Below, in pieces: positions 26,259 through 34,807 of a DNA stretch of 64,000 bases. The notes under the pieces are model-generated. The model saw only the letters and a list, made by a program, of their open reading frames with translations. It did not search any database and was not told where the DNA came from. The position numbers were made by a program, and so were the translations under genes. Position 1 is the first letter of the stretch, and every line of letters starts with the position of its first letter. The stretch is from Cylindrospermum sp. NIES-4074 (lineage in GTDB: Bacteria; Cyanobacteriota; Cyanobacteriia; Cyanobacteriales; Nostocaceae): NCBI GenBank assembly GCA_003994795.1, contig AP018269.1, positions 558,001 through 622,000 on the forward strand, written 5' to 3'.

Positions 26259-27227
26259 CTAATCTTTTACAGAACCAATGGTTTTTTGAGTAGCTGGAAT
26301 ATTCTTTCTAGCTTGAGGAGAACTGCCAGTAATACTGCGAAAATATAGCCCACCGACGCTGACTAAAAAGAACGAATATCCCACTGCTTGCACAATATAG
26401 AGCTTGTCTGTGTAGCCAAACAAAGATTTGAGAATAATGCCGGGAAATTGTTCATCGGGCAATATTTTTCCAGTATTCCAAACCATCGGCCCCAAAATGC
26501 AAGAGTGGAATCTAGTAAAGCGCTCATAATAAAAACAAAGGCTTTCTGAGGCGCGATTGCTGAGAGCTAGGTTAGCCACGGCTGTGTCAAAATTACTCAA
26601 ACTTGAAACTACTAAGCCAGCAACAATCAACACTAAAAAAATGCCCATGACCTGGAAAAATTGGCGGATATTAATTTTGACGCCCCATTTAAATAACAGC
26701 ACACCCAATCCTGCTGCTACTGCTATACCGCTCAAAGCGCCAATACTGGGTATTAATCCCTGTTGAAAATTGGCCGCAATGAACAAAACAGTTTCAAAAC
26801 CTTCGCGCACAACTGCAACTAAAATTAAACTAAAAATACCCCAACCAGCATTGGCATTTTGTCCTAGTGCGTCTGTCACTGCTCCCTCAACTTGGGCCTT
26901 CATAAATCTGGCTTGTTTAGTCATCCAGATGAGCATCCAACTAAGCATGGCGATCGCTAATACACTAAATACACCTTCTAAGGCTGGTTCAACTACGGGG
27001 GTGTATTGAGGATTAATAGAGCCTAAATACTGAATTAACCCACTGAACATTACACCTATTAAGGCACTAACGACAAGACCAACGGCAACACCAGCATATA
27101 CCCAAATGTTAAGCCGGGATTGTTTGGCTTTTTTCAGTAAGGCTAGCACGATGCCGACAACAAGGGCAGCTTCTACTCCTTCTCGGAGGGTAATTACAAA
27201 AGTAGGTAAGGCAGTACTAAAATTCAT
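26259..27227 (-). CDS. FTR1/EfeU-family high-affinity iron permease
   Basis: 322 residues, about seven transmembrane helices. Both iron-binding REGxE motifs of the FTR1 family are present: REGVE near residue 16 (TLREGVEAALVVG) and REGFE near residue 141 (VVREGFETVLFIA). In yeast, FTR1 receives Fe(III) from a multicopper ferroxidase. Here a multicopper oxidase is encoded 2.2 kb upstream on the same strand, with a ferritin-like gene between. A canonical EfeO/EfeB set is not seen. Confidence 0.93.
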   Translation of the reverse strand: MNFSTALPTFVITLREGVEAALVVGIVLALLKKAKQSRLNIWVYAGVAVGLVVSALIGVMFSGLIQYLGSINPQYTPVVEPALEGVFSVLAIAMLSWMLIWMTKQARFMKAQVEGAVTDALGQNANAGWGIFSLILVAVVREGFETVLFIAANFQQGLIPSIGALSGIAVAAGLGVLLFKWGVKINIRQFFQVMGIFLVLIVAGLVVSSLSNFDTAVANLALSNRASESLCFYYERFTRFHSCILGPMVWNTGKILPDEQFPGIILKSLFGYTDKLYIVQAVGYSFFLVSVGGLYFRSITGSSPQARKNIPATQKTIGSVKD

Positions 27228-27237
27228 CGTCAGTTAT

Positions 27238-27360
27238 ATAGGAATCAGGTTTGATTATTGAAATTATTTGTGTAGGGAGGGAAGAGGGAACGGGGAAGAG
27301 GGAACAGAGGAAGAAGGGAAGATATACAGAGTTTTTTCAACAATCAAATAGGATACCTAT
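27238..27360. mobile_element. Inverted-repeat element related to 20781-20883
   Basis: The left end ATAGGAATCAGGTTTGATT and the complement of the right end agree at 15 of 19 positions. The TTATTTGTGTAGG and GTTTTTT-CAA internal blocks match the 20781 copy. The interior is purine-rich (GGGAAGAGG repeats). No target duplication is evident. It is immediately upstream of the FTR1 start and could displace or supply its promoter. Confidence 0.65.
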
Positions 27361-27362
27361 TA

Positions 27363-27397
27363 TTAGTAATTAGTAATTAGTAATTAGTAATTAGTTA
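27363..27397 (+). repeat. Heptamer tandem repeat TTAGTAA
   Basis: Four TTAGTAA units and a fifth, TTAGTTA, between the ferritin-like gene and the FTR1-side element. Confidence 0.8.
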
Positions 27398-27401
27398 TTA
27401 A

Positions 27402-27430
27402 TCACTAGTCTAATATTTTTAGACTAGTGA
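27402..27430 (-). terminator. 12-bp stem-loop after the ferritin-like gene
   Basis: TCACTAGTCTAA and its complement enclose a 5-nt loop, 10 nt past the stop at 27441. There is no long T-run after it, so it may be a weak terminator or a stabilising 3' hairpin. Confidence 0.5.
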
Positions 27431-27440
27431 CTATTGAATA

Positions 27441-27875
27441 TTAACTGAAATCGCGTAACATCTTTTTCAGTTCGAGATTGTGCATCTCTTCTTGTCCAAT
27501 CATGCCACGAGCGAATTCTTCTAAATAGATACTGGCATTAGTGACAGTTTCTAACAGAGCTTTATACAAATCCAGTGCTTTCTTTTCATGGGATAAACTT
27601 TCAGACAAAATATCCTTGACATTATGCTGATAAGTTTCTTCCATTGGCGCAATTTTCAAAGAGGGATGCCCATCTAAACCTGTAAGAATTTCTCCCACTT
27701 GTTGGGCATGAAGTAGAGATTCAGCCGCCTGTGCTTTGAAAAAAGCGACAATTGGAATCCGGTTAGGGCCTGTCACCATCAGAGAATAATGCGTATAGCG
27801 CACTACGCCTGCTAGTTCAAATTCCATGATGGCGTTGAGGAGGTCGATTGTCTTTGGATGGTCAAGCTCTTGCAT
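27441..27875 (-). CDS. Ferritin-like (bacterioferritin-family) protein
   Basis: 144 residues of four-helix ferritin-like fold. Candidate di-iron ligands are spread over the helices: E18 and E20-region (MEFELAGVVRYTHY), the E/H of AAESLLHAQQ, the E/H of LSHEKKALDLY and QEEMHNLE near the C-terminus. The protein is shorter than classical bacterioferritin, and the haem-ligand methionine is not obvious. It probably oxidises and stores iron or protects against it. It lies between FTR1 and the HhH lipoprotein gene on the same strand, which supports an iron role. Confidence 0.85.
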   Translation of the reverse strand: MQELDHPKTIDLLNAIMEFELAGVVRYTHYSLMVTGPNRIPIVAFFKAQAAESLLHAQQVGEILTGLDGHPSLKIAPMEETYQHNVKDILSESLSHEKKALDLYKALLETVTNASIYLEEFARGMIGQEEMHNLELKKMLRDFS

Positions 27876-28055
27876 CAGTTGTTAAGTTCAGCAAAATTAC
27901 AAATGGAGAGTTATAAATTATGAGTTATGAGTGAGAACTTATACTCATTTAAGTTGTGAAAAACCCAAACTATTCTTACTCTTAACTCCTAATTGTTTTT
28001 GCTCTGATCTCTTATTTTAAACTTCTTAGTCTGCGCTTCCAATCGTAGTGGAATG

Positions 28056-29099
28056 CTATTTTTGTGCTTGGGTGCTGTTTTTGGCAATCACTTTTTGAGA
28101 GTTTTGCTCAATGGTGGTCACTAGCTTGGTAACATTTTCAGGGGTTTTAACCGCTTGTGCGGGTGGGATGGCAGAGGGCCAAACTGTGATCAGTTCACCG
28201 AAAGCTGTTTCAATTGCTTTGTGCGCTTCAGGGTCTACTGGTGAGACTTGGCTGGATATACCTTTATATAATTCATTAGCGTAGATGACAAAGCCACGAG
28301 AGTCTTGATACTCAATCGGTGCAGCAACTTTACCATTAGCGATCGCCGCGCCATATTCTGAGTTAGCGGCATCTAGCAAACCACTAATCACCTGTAGCAC
28401 AAATCCGGGTTTTGAGCGTTGGTCTGCTGGTAAAGCGGCGATCGCCTCGTCAACTGCTTGCATAGACGCGGTAAAGTCAGTTTGTAGTTTAGGATTCTTG
28501 GGATTAGATTTTACTAAATCTGTTAAACTCACCAAACTGCTCTTAAATTCTTTGACTTTGCGCTCATTAAGTTGCTCTTCGACATCAACATAAATCTCCT
28601 CAACTGGATGCCCAATATGAGGTTGCGCTTGTTTTGGCTGATTTTGATCTAGCAATTCTTTGGCTACTAAAAGATGTCCTTTCATCAAAGCTAATTTAGT
28701 CATATAATCAACATCTTTTGCTTCCCCAGTGAGTACTATCTCCTGAACAGTAACCAAATCTTGAATTTGGTTGAATTGTTCCTGAGTAATAACTTTCTTG
28801 CTGACTAAATCTTCTGGACTGGCGTAGGGGCGGCTGGCCTGAATTTTATTTGATAATGCTGGTATACCTAATTTGGCTTCCAACTTATCCAACTGCGACA
28901 AGATGGCGGTATTAATGTTAATTTTCGCCTTGTTACCGTGACCGCTGTGACTGTTTTGACTAACTGCTTCTGTAGCTTGGGGGTTAGGGCTAGCACCTGG
29001 AGTGGTGGCATTTTCTGTGGTTGGCGTACTGTTACAGGCGCTTAGGGTAATTATTGCCGCAGTGGCAACAGTCAAACAGAGATGGCGAAACTTTAACAT
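28056..29099 (-). CDS. Lipoprotein with helix-hairpin-helix plus helical C-domain, iron-cluster associated
   Basis: 347 residues. It has a lipoprotein signal with lipobox TLSAC (Cys near 22), a low-complexity linker with GHGNKA, a ComEA-like helix-hairpin-helix segment (about 60-115; KININTAILSQLDKLEAKLG) and a long all-helical domain (about 125-340). The helical part contains GHPVEEIYVDVEEQL, an HxxE-like element reminiscent of, but not proven to be, the HxxE of imelysin/EfeO iron-binding proteins. In this setting the HhH may be structural rather than DNA-binding, since the protein is exported. It is flanked by ferritin-like and multicopper oxidase genes. I infer a periplasmic component of iron uptake. 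No named family is certain. Confidence 0.72.
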   Translation of the reverse strand: MLKFRHLCLTVATAAIITLSACNSTPTTENATTPGASPNPQATEAVSQNSHSGHGNKAKININTAILSQLDKLEAKLGIPALSNKIQASRPYASPEDLVSKKVITQEQFNQIQDLVTVQEIVLTGEAKDVDYMTKLALMKGHLLVAKELLDQNQPKQAQPHIGHPVEEIYVDVEEQLNERKVKEFKSSLVSLTDLVKSNPKNPKLQTDFTASMQAVDEAIAALPADQRSKPGFVLQVISGLLDAANSEYGAAIANGKVAAPIEYQDSRGFVIYANELYKGISSQVSPVDPEAHKAIETAFGELITVWPSAIPPAQAVKTPENVTKLVTTIEQNSQKVIAKNSTQAQK

Positions 29100-29476
29100 T
29101 TTTACTCCAAGAGAAATTTAGAAGGTATTAACTTTAATGTTGCAAACTAGTAACATCAGTTGGGTTTGACACGGTGTCATGGATTTTACTGTCGCATATA
29201 ATGACAGTTTTTATCAACTAGCTGCTAAAGTTTTCACTAGAATTTAATAATTTTTTTAATCATTGCCAAATGTAACCCTTTAATAACTAGCTGCTGCTGG
29301 ATTTATAAGTGGCTGTGCTGAAGCAACGTTTTCATTGCCTTGGTTGCACGTCGTCTCATTCTGGCGCTAGTGAAATAAATGATAAACTTTATCAAAAAAT
29401 CTCAAAAAATTCATCTTAGAGTCAGGCGATCACCCTGGCGTTTGTCGTTTGTGGGAACTGGAGGAGGAAAATCTTG
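29100..29476. other. 377-bp spacer between HhH lipoprotein and multicopper oxidase genes
   Basis: AT-rich. GGAG stands before the lipoprotein start. No coding frame, repeat or Fur-like 19-bp palindrome was recognised. Confidence 0.5.
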
Positions 29477-30508
29477 TCAGGATTTGGTCACAGAATTTTT
29501 GGTATCGCTGTTAGCGACTACTTCAAATTGACCCATGCATCCGTTTTCGGCGATCGCATCTTGGTGGGGATGAAACATATACTTACCCGGATAGCGAAAG
29601 GCAAATTCTAAAATATGCCTCTCCGCTATACCCATCGTAATGACATCAGTTTTCTCACTGGGTTTCATCGTCATCCCAGAACGATAGACATCAAAGAAAT
29701 TGGCGTGGAGGTGAAAGGTCACAGCCGGATCGAATTCAATGATGTTCAGGACATACAGGCGAATCAACTGATTTTGGTAAATGGGTATAGGATGATGCAT
29801 ATAATGATGGGGCAAACCATTAAAGGCGTAATACTCATTATGGTTGTCATCATTTACGTCATACCCAGCCATCACTAACACAATCTCATCAGCCGGGGGA
29901 CGGGGATTGGGTGGGTCGATGATAAACATTCCATACAAACCCTTGGCAATGTGACGGGTGACGGGCTGAATATGGCAGTGATACAAGTGAACGCCATAAG
30001 GTTCGGCATCAAATTCATAAATTGTGGCTTTGCCATTACTAACTGGACGTATCCCATCCATTTCTGAGGGATGAACGCCATGAAAATGTAAAGAATGGGA
30101 ATGTCCAGCCTGATTGAGAAACAACACTCGCACGCGATCGCCTTGTTTTGCTCGTAGGGTAGGCCCTGGGATACGTCCATTTAAATCCCAGATATTGTAG
30201 GATACGGCACTGTTAAGCTCAATTATGGAAGTTCCCGCTGTCAACTGAAATTCCCGGATGGTGCGCCCATTTTCTTGCTTCAGCGTCCCATAATCAAAAT
30301 TCCGTAGCACGTTCATGGGGTCAGCGACATTATTCGCTGTCGCCATTGCCATCTCCATCGGTGGCACTCTGACGATTGACTTATTTTTTACATTCAGCAT
30401 TTGCCAAAGTGCTGCCGTACCTGCCACACCAGCCCCTGCTAACCCCAGTTTCAGTAGTTGGCGTCGGTTCCAAAGGTTTTCTTTACTGAGAGTAAAGTCG
30501 TAGGGCAT
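29477..30508 (-). CDS. Two-domain multicopper oxidase, type-1 copper in domain 1
   Basis: 343 residues with a twin-arginine leader (NRRQLLKLG, then a hydrophobic stretch to about 38), so it is exported folded. Domain 1 has H141-F-H143, H177-C178-H179 and H186, i.e. a type-1 cysteine site plus trinuclear ligands. Domain 2 has H266-L-H268 and H313-P-H315, with proline where the type-1 cysteine would be. This layout is that of trimeric two-domain oxidases with type-1 copper only in domain 1, not of a nitrite reductase or three-domain laccase. Next to FTR1 and a ferritin-like gene, ferroxidase activity is the natural inference. Phenol or Mn oxidation is possible. Confidence 0.88.
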   Translation of the reverse strand: MPYDFTLSKENLWNRRQLLKLGLAGAGVAGTAALWQMLNVKNKSIVRVPPMEMAMATANNVADPMNVLRNFDYGTLKQENGRTIREFQLTAGTSIIELNSAVSYNIWDLNGRIPGPTLRAKQGDRVRVLFLNQAGHSHSLHFHGVHPSEMDGIRPVSNGKATIYEFDAEPYGVHLYHCHIQPVTRHIAKGLYGMFIIDPPNPRPPADEIVLVMAGYDVNDDNHNEYYAFNGLPHHYMHHPIPIYQNQLIRLYVLNIIEFDPAVTFHLHANFFDVYRSGMTMKPSEKTDVITMGIAERHILEFAFRYPGKYMFHPHQDAIAENGCMGQFEVVANSDTKNSVTKS

Positions 30509-30552
30509 AAGATAAGATTAATCAAGATAGTTGCAAATGACTTGCAATTGCT

Positions 30553-30743
30553 TTTGTGTAGTAAACATTCAGCTTGTAGCTTCAAGTTATCAGCTTTCTT
30601 TCAAGGATTTGTGAGCATTCTCACAGAGGGATTACTAATTGCTTTTGGTGTAAGTCTCCCGGAATCAAAACCCTCAAACTCATTCTCAAACCCGGTTTTA
30701 GCGGACTGTTGACAGAGAGATAGCTAAATGCTTACGTTGTGTA
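30553..30743. mobile_element. GTAARCATTCAGC element, copy 2
   Basis: The element runs 30561-30735 (175 bp), flanked by TTTGTGTA (30553-30560) and GTTGTGTA (30736-30743), identical over 7 bp. It contains the family interior (GTGAGCATTCTCACAGAGGG ... GGTGTAAGT ... CCCGGTTTTAGC). An apparent 84-codon frame across it is an artefact of the repeat. Confidence 0.8.
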
Positions 30744-30836
30744 TATTATAGGAATTAAGAATTATTGTCAATAATTATCAAAAGCTGTGAATCTAGGGGC
30801 AGAGAGCCGATGAGAGAACTTTTTGCTTGTTTGGTT

Positions 30837-31017
30837 CAGCAAATGTAAGCATTCAGCCGTCAGCTATCAGCAATATTAAGAATTTATGAGCATTCTAGCA
30901 GAGGGACTACTAATTACTTTTGGTGTAAGTTTCCCCAACTCAAAACCCTTAAACTCGTTCTAAAACCCGGTTTTAGCTGAACGCTGACCGCTGATAGCTG
31001 AATGCTTACCAGCAAAT
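30837..31017. mobile_element. GTAARCATTCAGC element, copy 3, with 8-bp target duplication
   Basis: The element runs 30845-31009 (165 bp), flanked by perfect CAGCAAAT repeats (30837-30844 and 31010-31017). The terminal inverted repeat starts GTAAGCATTCAGC and is well preserved at both ends. It lies about 100 bp from copy 2 in the 30509-31061 spacer upstream of the multicopper oxidase gene, which otherwise encodes nothing. Confidence 0.9.
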
Positions 31018-31061
31018 GATGATATGCAAATTATAGAATTTTCAGCTTACCTATTCAAGAA

Positions 31062-31751
31062 TCACCATTTAATCGAAATTGGCAATGTCGGCTCGTAATT
31101 TTGAACCTTACCCTGCTTGCCATGATCAAACTGTATTTCTAAATGGTAAGAATTACCCCGTGAAAATTGTACCAATCCTAAATCCATGAGCATTGTAACT
31201 TCTGGAGAGAAGTTATTATCTCCAGGTAAGATAACTCGTAATTCAGTAATTTCTTGGAAACCTATTTTATGAACCAATGGACGTTGGCGCTCTAATGGAT
31301 AAGCTGAAGGTTTTTGGGTGCTAGGAGAAATAAAAATCAGCGGTTCCGCTAAATTATCGCTGTTGGCAAATATCGGAATAGCAGCACCTAGTGGCAGAAA
31401 TGGTGCATAGTAATTCCAGGTGGAAAATGGTATTTCTAATAAGCCAGGTGTTGCTTTACGGAATGCGATACCGAAAGGGCAAGCCTGTGTTTCTAGCCAA
31501 CAACAACGGTTCCACAAACCTGTAGGACGAACTACAGGAGACTGAATTTCATTGTTGTCATTCAGCCAAAGTAACTCCAGATAAGCATTATGAAAGAAAA
31601 AGCAAACATTTGCGGTTCCTTGACCACGATGAATACGACGATTACCTTCTACAAGTCCCAAAGTTTTCAGCAATTCAGCTTCTGGGGCTTCTGGTTGAAC
31701 ACAGACAAAGATATGGTCTAGTTCCAGTTGCATATAACTACTTGTTTTCAT
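31062..31751 (-). CDS. VOC/glyoxalase-like domain protein
   Basis: 229 residues. The N-terminal part LELDHIFVCVQPEAPEAELL is the opening strand and helix of the vicinal-oxygen-chelate fold, with a His as possible metal ligand. RGQGTANVCFFFHNAYLELL supplies the paired strand with a Glu. It resembles the glyoxalase-like domain family (PF13468-type). No substrate can be inferred. It stands alone between mobile elements and the cbi operon, on the opposite strand to the latter. Confidence 0.7.
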   Translation of the reverse strand: MKTSSYMQLELDHIFVCVQPEAPEAELLKTLGLVEGNRRIHRGQGTANVCFFFHNAYLELLWLNDNNEIQSPVVRPTGLWNRCCWLETQACPFGIAFRKATPGLLEIPFSTWNYYAPFLPLGAAIPIFANSDNLAEPLIFISPSTQKPSAYPLERQRPLVHKIGFQEITELRVILPGDNNFSPEVTMLMDLGLVQFSRGNSYHLEIQFDHGKQGKVQNYEPTLPISIKW

Positions 31752-32359
31752 AAAAACTTTGCTTATTGAAGATATTACCTGCTTTTGTAAATAATCTGGG
31801 TTGACAATTTACTATAAAAGTGGATGGCTTCAATTATCCGTCTGATTTATCAGACAATATTGGGTCTAATATCCATACCTACGGCAATATCAAGGGTGTA
31901 CGTCTATACATAGCTTGTGTTACCCTTTGGGATATTGCTTCAGTCGGGGTGGAAATAAAAGTAGGAAACAGTCTTTGCTTGGTGACGCTACGCGAACAAT
32001 TTTTAATTATTAATTTTTAATTAAATAAGAGTTAGAATTTTAACCGGATTACAAAAAAGTTACATTTCAAAAAATAAATATATTATTTGACGTATTTTTT
32101 TATTTAAAGATTAACAACTGGTGGATGAATAATTGGGTTTGAATCTCCCCCACTAATTGCTTTGTGGCTTCTGAATCCTGACCGGAGGCGCTCCGCCCTA
32201 CATTCTTCTTCCACGCCATCCTAGCGGAAGTAATACTATGAAATCCCCCAAGAGGGTATTGCAAAAAACGGTAAATTCCTATTTGTTATTATTAGGAGGA
32301 TGCCGTAGTTTTATCGCTTAATTTAGGCTGAAGAAATAAATTTAAATACTGGGTACATC
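31752..32359. other. 608-bp divergent spacer before cbiM
   Basis: It should hold the cbiMQO promoter and that of the VOC gene. I searched by eye for a cobalamin riboswitch box and a nickel-type operator and found none. It contains the ACGCTACGCGA word at 31985-31995, a GGAGGCGCTCC palindrome near 32185 and AGGAGGA at 32295-32301, about 60 bp before the ATG. Confidence 0.5.
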
Positions 32360-33283
32360 ATGCATATTCCTGATGGGTTTGTTTCTGTACCAGTGGCAGG
32401 AGCTACTGGTTTAGCGAGTGTGGCAGCGCTATTTATTGCCTTTGGGCGATCGCAAACAGCTTTTGGTAACCGTCGCGCCCCCATACTGGGGTTAACCACT
32501 GCCTTCATTTTTGCGGCTCAGATGATCAATTTTCCTGTAGCAGGTGGCACTAGTGGTCACTTGTTGGGGGGTACCTTGGCAGCAGTTGTCTTGGGTAGTC
32601 CTTGGGGGGGGATGTTGTGCATCGCCACAGTGTTAATTATTCAAGCTGTACTGTTTGCCGATGGGGGCATTACAGCCTTGGGAGCAAATATTTTGAATAT
32701 GGCAGTAGTTGGAGTTTGGGTTGGCTGGGTGTTAACCCAAACCTTACAACGGCTATTTGGTGGGTCAAAAAAGCGCTTACCCCTAGCTGCTGGCATTGCG
32801 GCTGGTTTAAGTGTAGTAGCAGCAGCGATCGCTTGTGCCATTGAGTTAGCCCTTTCTGGCACAGCACCAGTCAACATAGTTTTACCCACAATGACTGGTG
32901 TGCATGTTCTGATTGGCATCGGTGAAGGGTTGATTACTGGCGGTGTGCTGACTTATCTGGCTACAGCCCGACCAGATTTGTTACCAGGAGAACAGCAAGA
33001 GTTTCGCGGGTGGTTAGTGCCTGTCGTCAGCATTTTCTTAGTTGCAGGTGTGCTATCGCTGTTTGCTTCCGCTTGGCCTGACGGTTTGGAAAAGGTGGCA
33101 GAGAACGTGGGTTTTATTGATTTAGCTGAAAAAGTGCGGGTAACAGTGCCTACACCACTAGCTGATTATGAGATTCAGGATTTGGGGACAGTGGGTAAAA
33201 GTATCGCTGGTGTGGTGGGTGCTACAGCTTGCTTTGCGATCGCCTTTGGGCTGGCTAAGGTGGTGAAACCGAAGAATGCTTAA
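32360..33283 (+). CDS. cbiM: ECF-type cobalt/nickel transporter S component CbiM fused to PDGLE domain
   Basis: 307 residues. The extreme N-terminus MHIPDG is the metal-binding hallmark of CbiM/NikM (His2 near the amino terminus). Six or more transmembrane helices follow (about 10-215), then a C-terminal PDGLE-type domain (about 225-305) with SAWPDGLEKVAE between two transmembrane helices. This replaces a separate CbiN/NikN small subunit. Its stop overlaps the cbiQ start by 8 bp. Whether Co2+ or Ni2+ is carried cannot be told from sequence; PDGLE fusions occur in both. Confidence 0.9.
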   Translation: MHIPDGFVSVPVAGATGLASVAALFIAFGRSQTAFGNRRAPILGLTTAFIFAAQMINFPVAGGTSGHLLGGTLAAVVLGSPWGGMLCIATVLIIQAVLFADGGITALGANILNMAVVGVWVGWVLTQTLQRLFGGSKKRLPLAAGIAAGLSVVAAAIACAIELALSGTAPVNIVLPTMTGVHVLIGIGEGLITGGVLTYLATARPDLLPGEQQEFRGWLVPVVSIFLVAGVLSLFASAWPDGLEKVAENVGFIDLAEKVRVTVPTPLADYEIQDLGTVGKSIAGVVGATACFAIAFGLAKVVKPKNA

Positions 33284-33944
33284 CATTTCTTTGCCATTAC
33301 GCTTACAGCTGTCTTTAGTGATTGTAATTGGGTCAGCGTTATTAAAGTATCATGCTTGGTCTAATTTATGTGTCTATGGAGCAGTAGCCCTGTTATGGGC
33401 TGGGGTATTGCGTGTACCCCTTCGCCAGATGGGAGGATTACTCGGTACTGAACTGATTTTTCTATCATTGGTGGCTTTACCCTTGGGATGGGAGAGAGCT
33501 AGCTTTTTACTGGTTCGTTCCCTGATTTGTCTGATTGCCATGAATAGTTTTTTGTTAACTTTACCGCCTCACAGTTTTGGTATTGCCCTCAAAGGCTTAC
33601 CTGTGCCAGCACCGTTAAAAGAAAATTTGCTGTTAGCTGGACAATATTTAGAAATTTTGCTCTCAGAAGTGCAAAGAATGCAACGCAGCGCTCAATTAAG
33701 AGGTTTAAATGGTTCTGCGGGCTGGCTACGCTACGCGAGTGCATCCATGATTGGCGCTTTGTACCTCCGCAGTTTGGACAGGGCAGAGCGAGTCTACACC
33801 GCAATGGTAGCGCGTGGTTACAACGGACAATTGCCCCTAGATTCGACCCTCAGACCAAAAGAGCGTTTGACTGTACTAGCAGCTGGGGCGATCGCTACTT
33901 GTTTGACTATAAGCTCTTATTTTCAGAGTTTTGTAAACAGTTAA
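33276..33944 (+). CDS. cbiQ: ECF transporter T component CbiQ
   Basis: 222 residues with about five transmembrane helices and the cytoplasmic coupling helices containing AQLRGLNG and ARGYNGQLP. These are the Ala-Arg-Gly motifs that dock to the ATPase. It overlaps cbiM and precedes cbiO by 23 bp. The ACGCTACGCGA repeat word lies within the gene at 33728-33738 without breaking the frame (encoding about LRYAS). Confidence 0.92.
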   Translation: MLNISLPLRLQLSLVIVIGSALLKYHAWSNLCVYGAVALLWAGVLRVPLRQMGGLLGTELIFLSLVALPLGWERASFLLVRSLICLIAMNSFLLTLPPHSFGIALKGLPVPAPLKENLLLAGQYLEILLSEVQRMQRSAQLRGLNGSAGWLRYASASMIGALYLRSLDRAERVYTAMVARGYNGQLPLDSTLRPKERLTVLAAGAIATCLTISSYFQSFVNS

Positions 33945-33967
33945 CTGTGAATATTGAGTTGTGAATT

Positions 33968-34732
33968 TTGACATCTTTAACATCTAATCCCCAAACTTCC
34001 ATTTCTCAGCCCCATCATGCAGTGGTTGAGGTGCAAAACCTGGTGTATGCCTATTCCCAGCAGCAACCAGTATTAAAAGACATTTCTTTTAGCTTAAATG
34101 CAGGCGATCGCGTCGCCTTAATGGGTGCAACAGGATCGGGAAAAAGCACCTTGCTAGAAAACCTCATCGGCTTAAAACAACCGCAAACAGGTAAAATTTT
34201 CATCAACGGTATTCCCGTACAACCAAAAACCCTGCCCCAAGTACGGCAGCAAATTGGCTTTGCTTTCCAAGATGCCAACGATCAACTGTTTATGCCCACC
34301 ATCTTGGAAGATGTCACCTTTGGCCCTCGTAACTACGGCGTACCCCCAGCATTAGCAATTGATCGGGCGCGGCAGTTGTTAGCTGACTTTGGCTTAGAAG
34401 CCTACGCTCACCGTTCTGCTCACGAACTTTCTGGGGGACAAAGACGACTAGCTGCCCTAGCGGCGATTTTAGCCCTAGATCCAGCCATCCTAATTTTAGA
34501 TGAACCAACTAACGGACTTGATCCAGCATGGCGGCGACATTTAGCGCAAGTGTTATTAAAGTTGCCAGTGCAAGTGATTTTAATTGCTTCCCATGACCTA
34601 CATTGGTTAGGTAGAGTGACTCAACGTGCTTTGGTGCTGTCTGGCGGTCACATTCAAATAGACAGCGCTATTCAGCCACTTTTGCAAGAAGGGAAAACTT
34701 TAGACCAGTTAGGTTTGCCAACAGATTGGTAA
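33968..34732 (+). CDS. cbiO: ECF transporter ATPase CbiO
   Basis: An ABC ATPase that powers cobalt/nickel import. Walker A is GATGSGKST, the Q-loop is in GFAFQDANDQLF, the signature is LSGGQRR, Walker B is AILILDEPTNGLD and the H-loop is ASHD. The first codon is a TTG at 33968; a GTG at 34022 is an alternative that removes a non-conserved N-terminal tail. It is last in the cbiMQO operon. Confidence 0.92.
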   Translation: MTSLTSNPQTSISQPHHAVVEVQNLVYAYSQQQPVLKDISFSLNAGDRVALMGATGSGKSTLLENLIGLKQPQTGKIFINGIPVQPKTLPQVRQQIGFAFQDANDQLFMPTILEDVTFGPRNYGVPPALAIDRARQLLADFGLEAYAHRSAHELSGGQRRLAALAAILALDPAILILDEPTNGLDPAWRRHLAQVLLKLPVQVILIASHDLHWLGRVTQRALVLSGGHIQIDSAIQPLLQEGKTLDQLGLPTDW

Positions 34733-34807
34733 TTTTTTAAGCAGGGTGTGGGGGATACAAGGGAGGGATACCTGCAATTAACGAAGGCAGGAGGCAGGAG
34801 GCATACG

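Noticed and set aside
29477-30508. Copper nitrite reductase, tempting because of the nitrate genes
   Set aside because: H177-C178-H179 in domain 1 and the HPH pair in domain 2 give a trinuclear cluster typical of oxidases; it also lies in an iron context.
30458-30712. 84-codon plus-strand frame, similar to another at 48656-48868
   Set aside because: The similarity comes from two copies of the same mobile repeat, not from a protein family.
31752-32359. Cobalamin or nickel-responsive riboswitch before cbiM
   Set aside because: No conserved box or long pairing pattern could be recognised by eye; a covariance search is needed to settle it.
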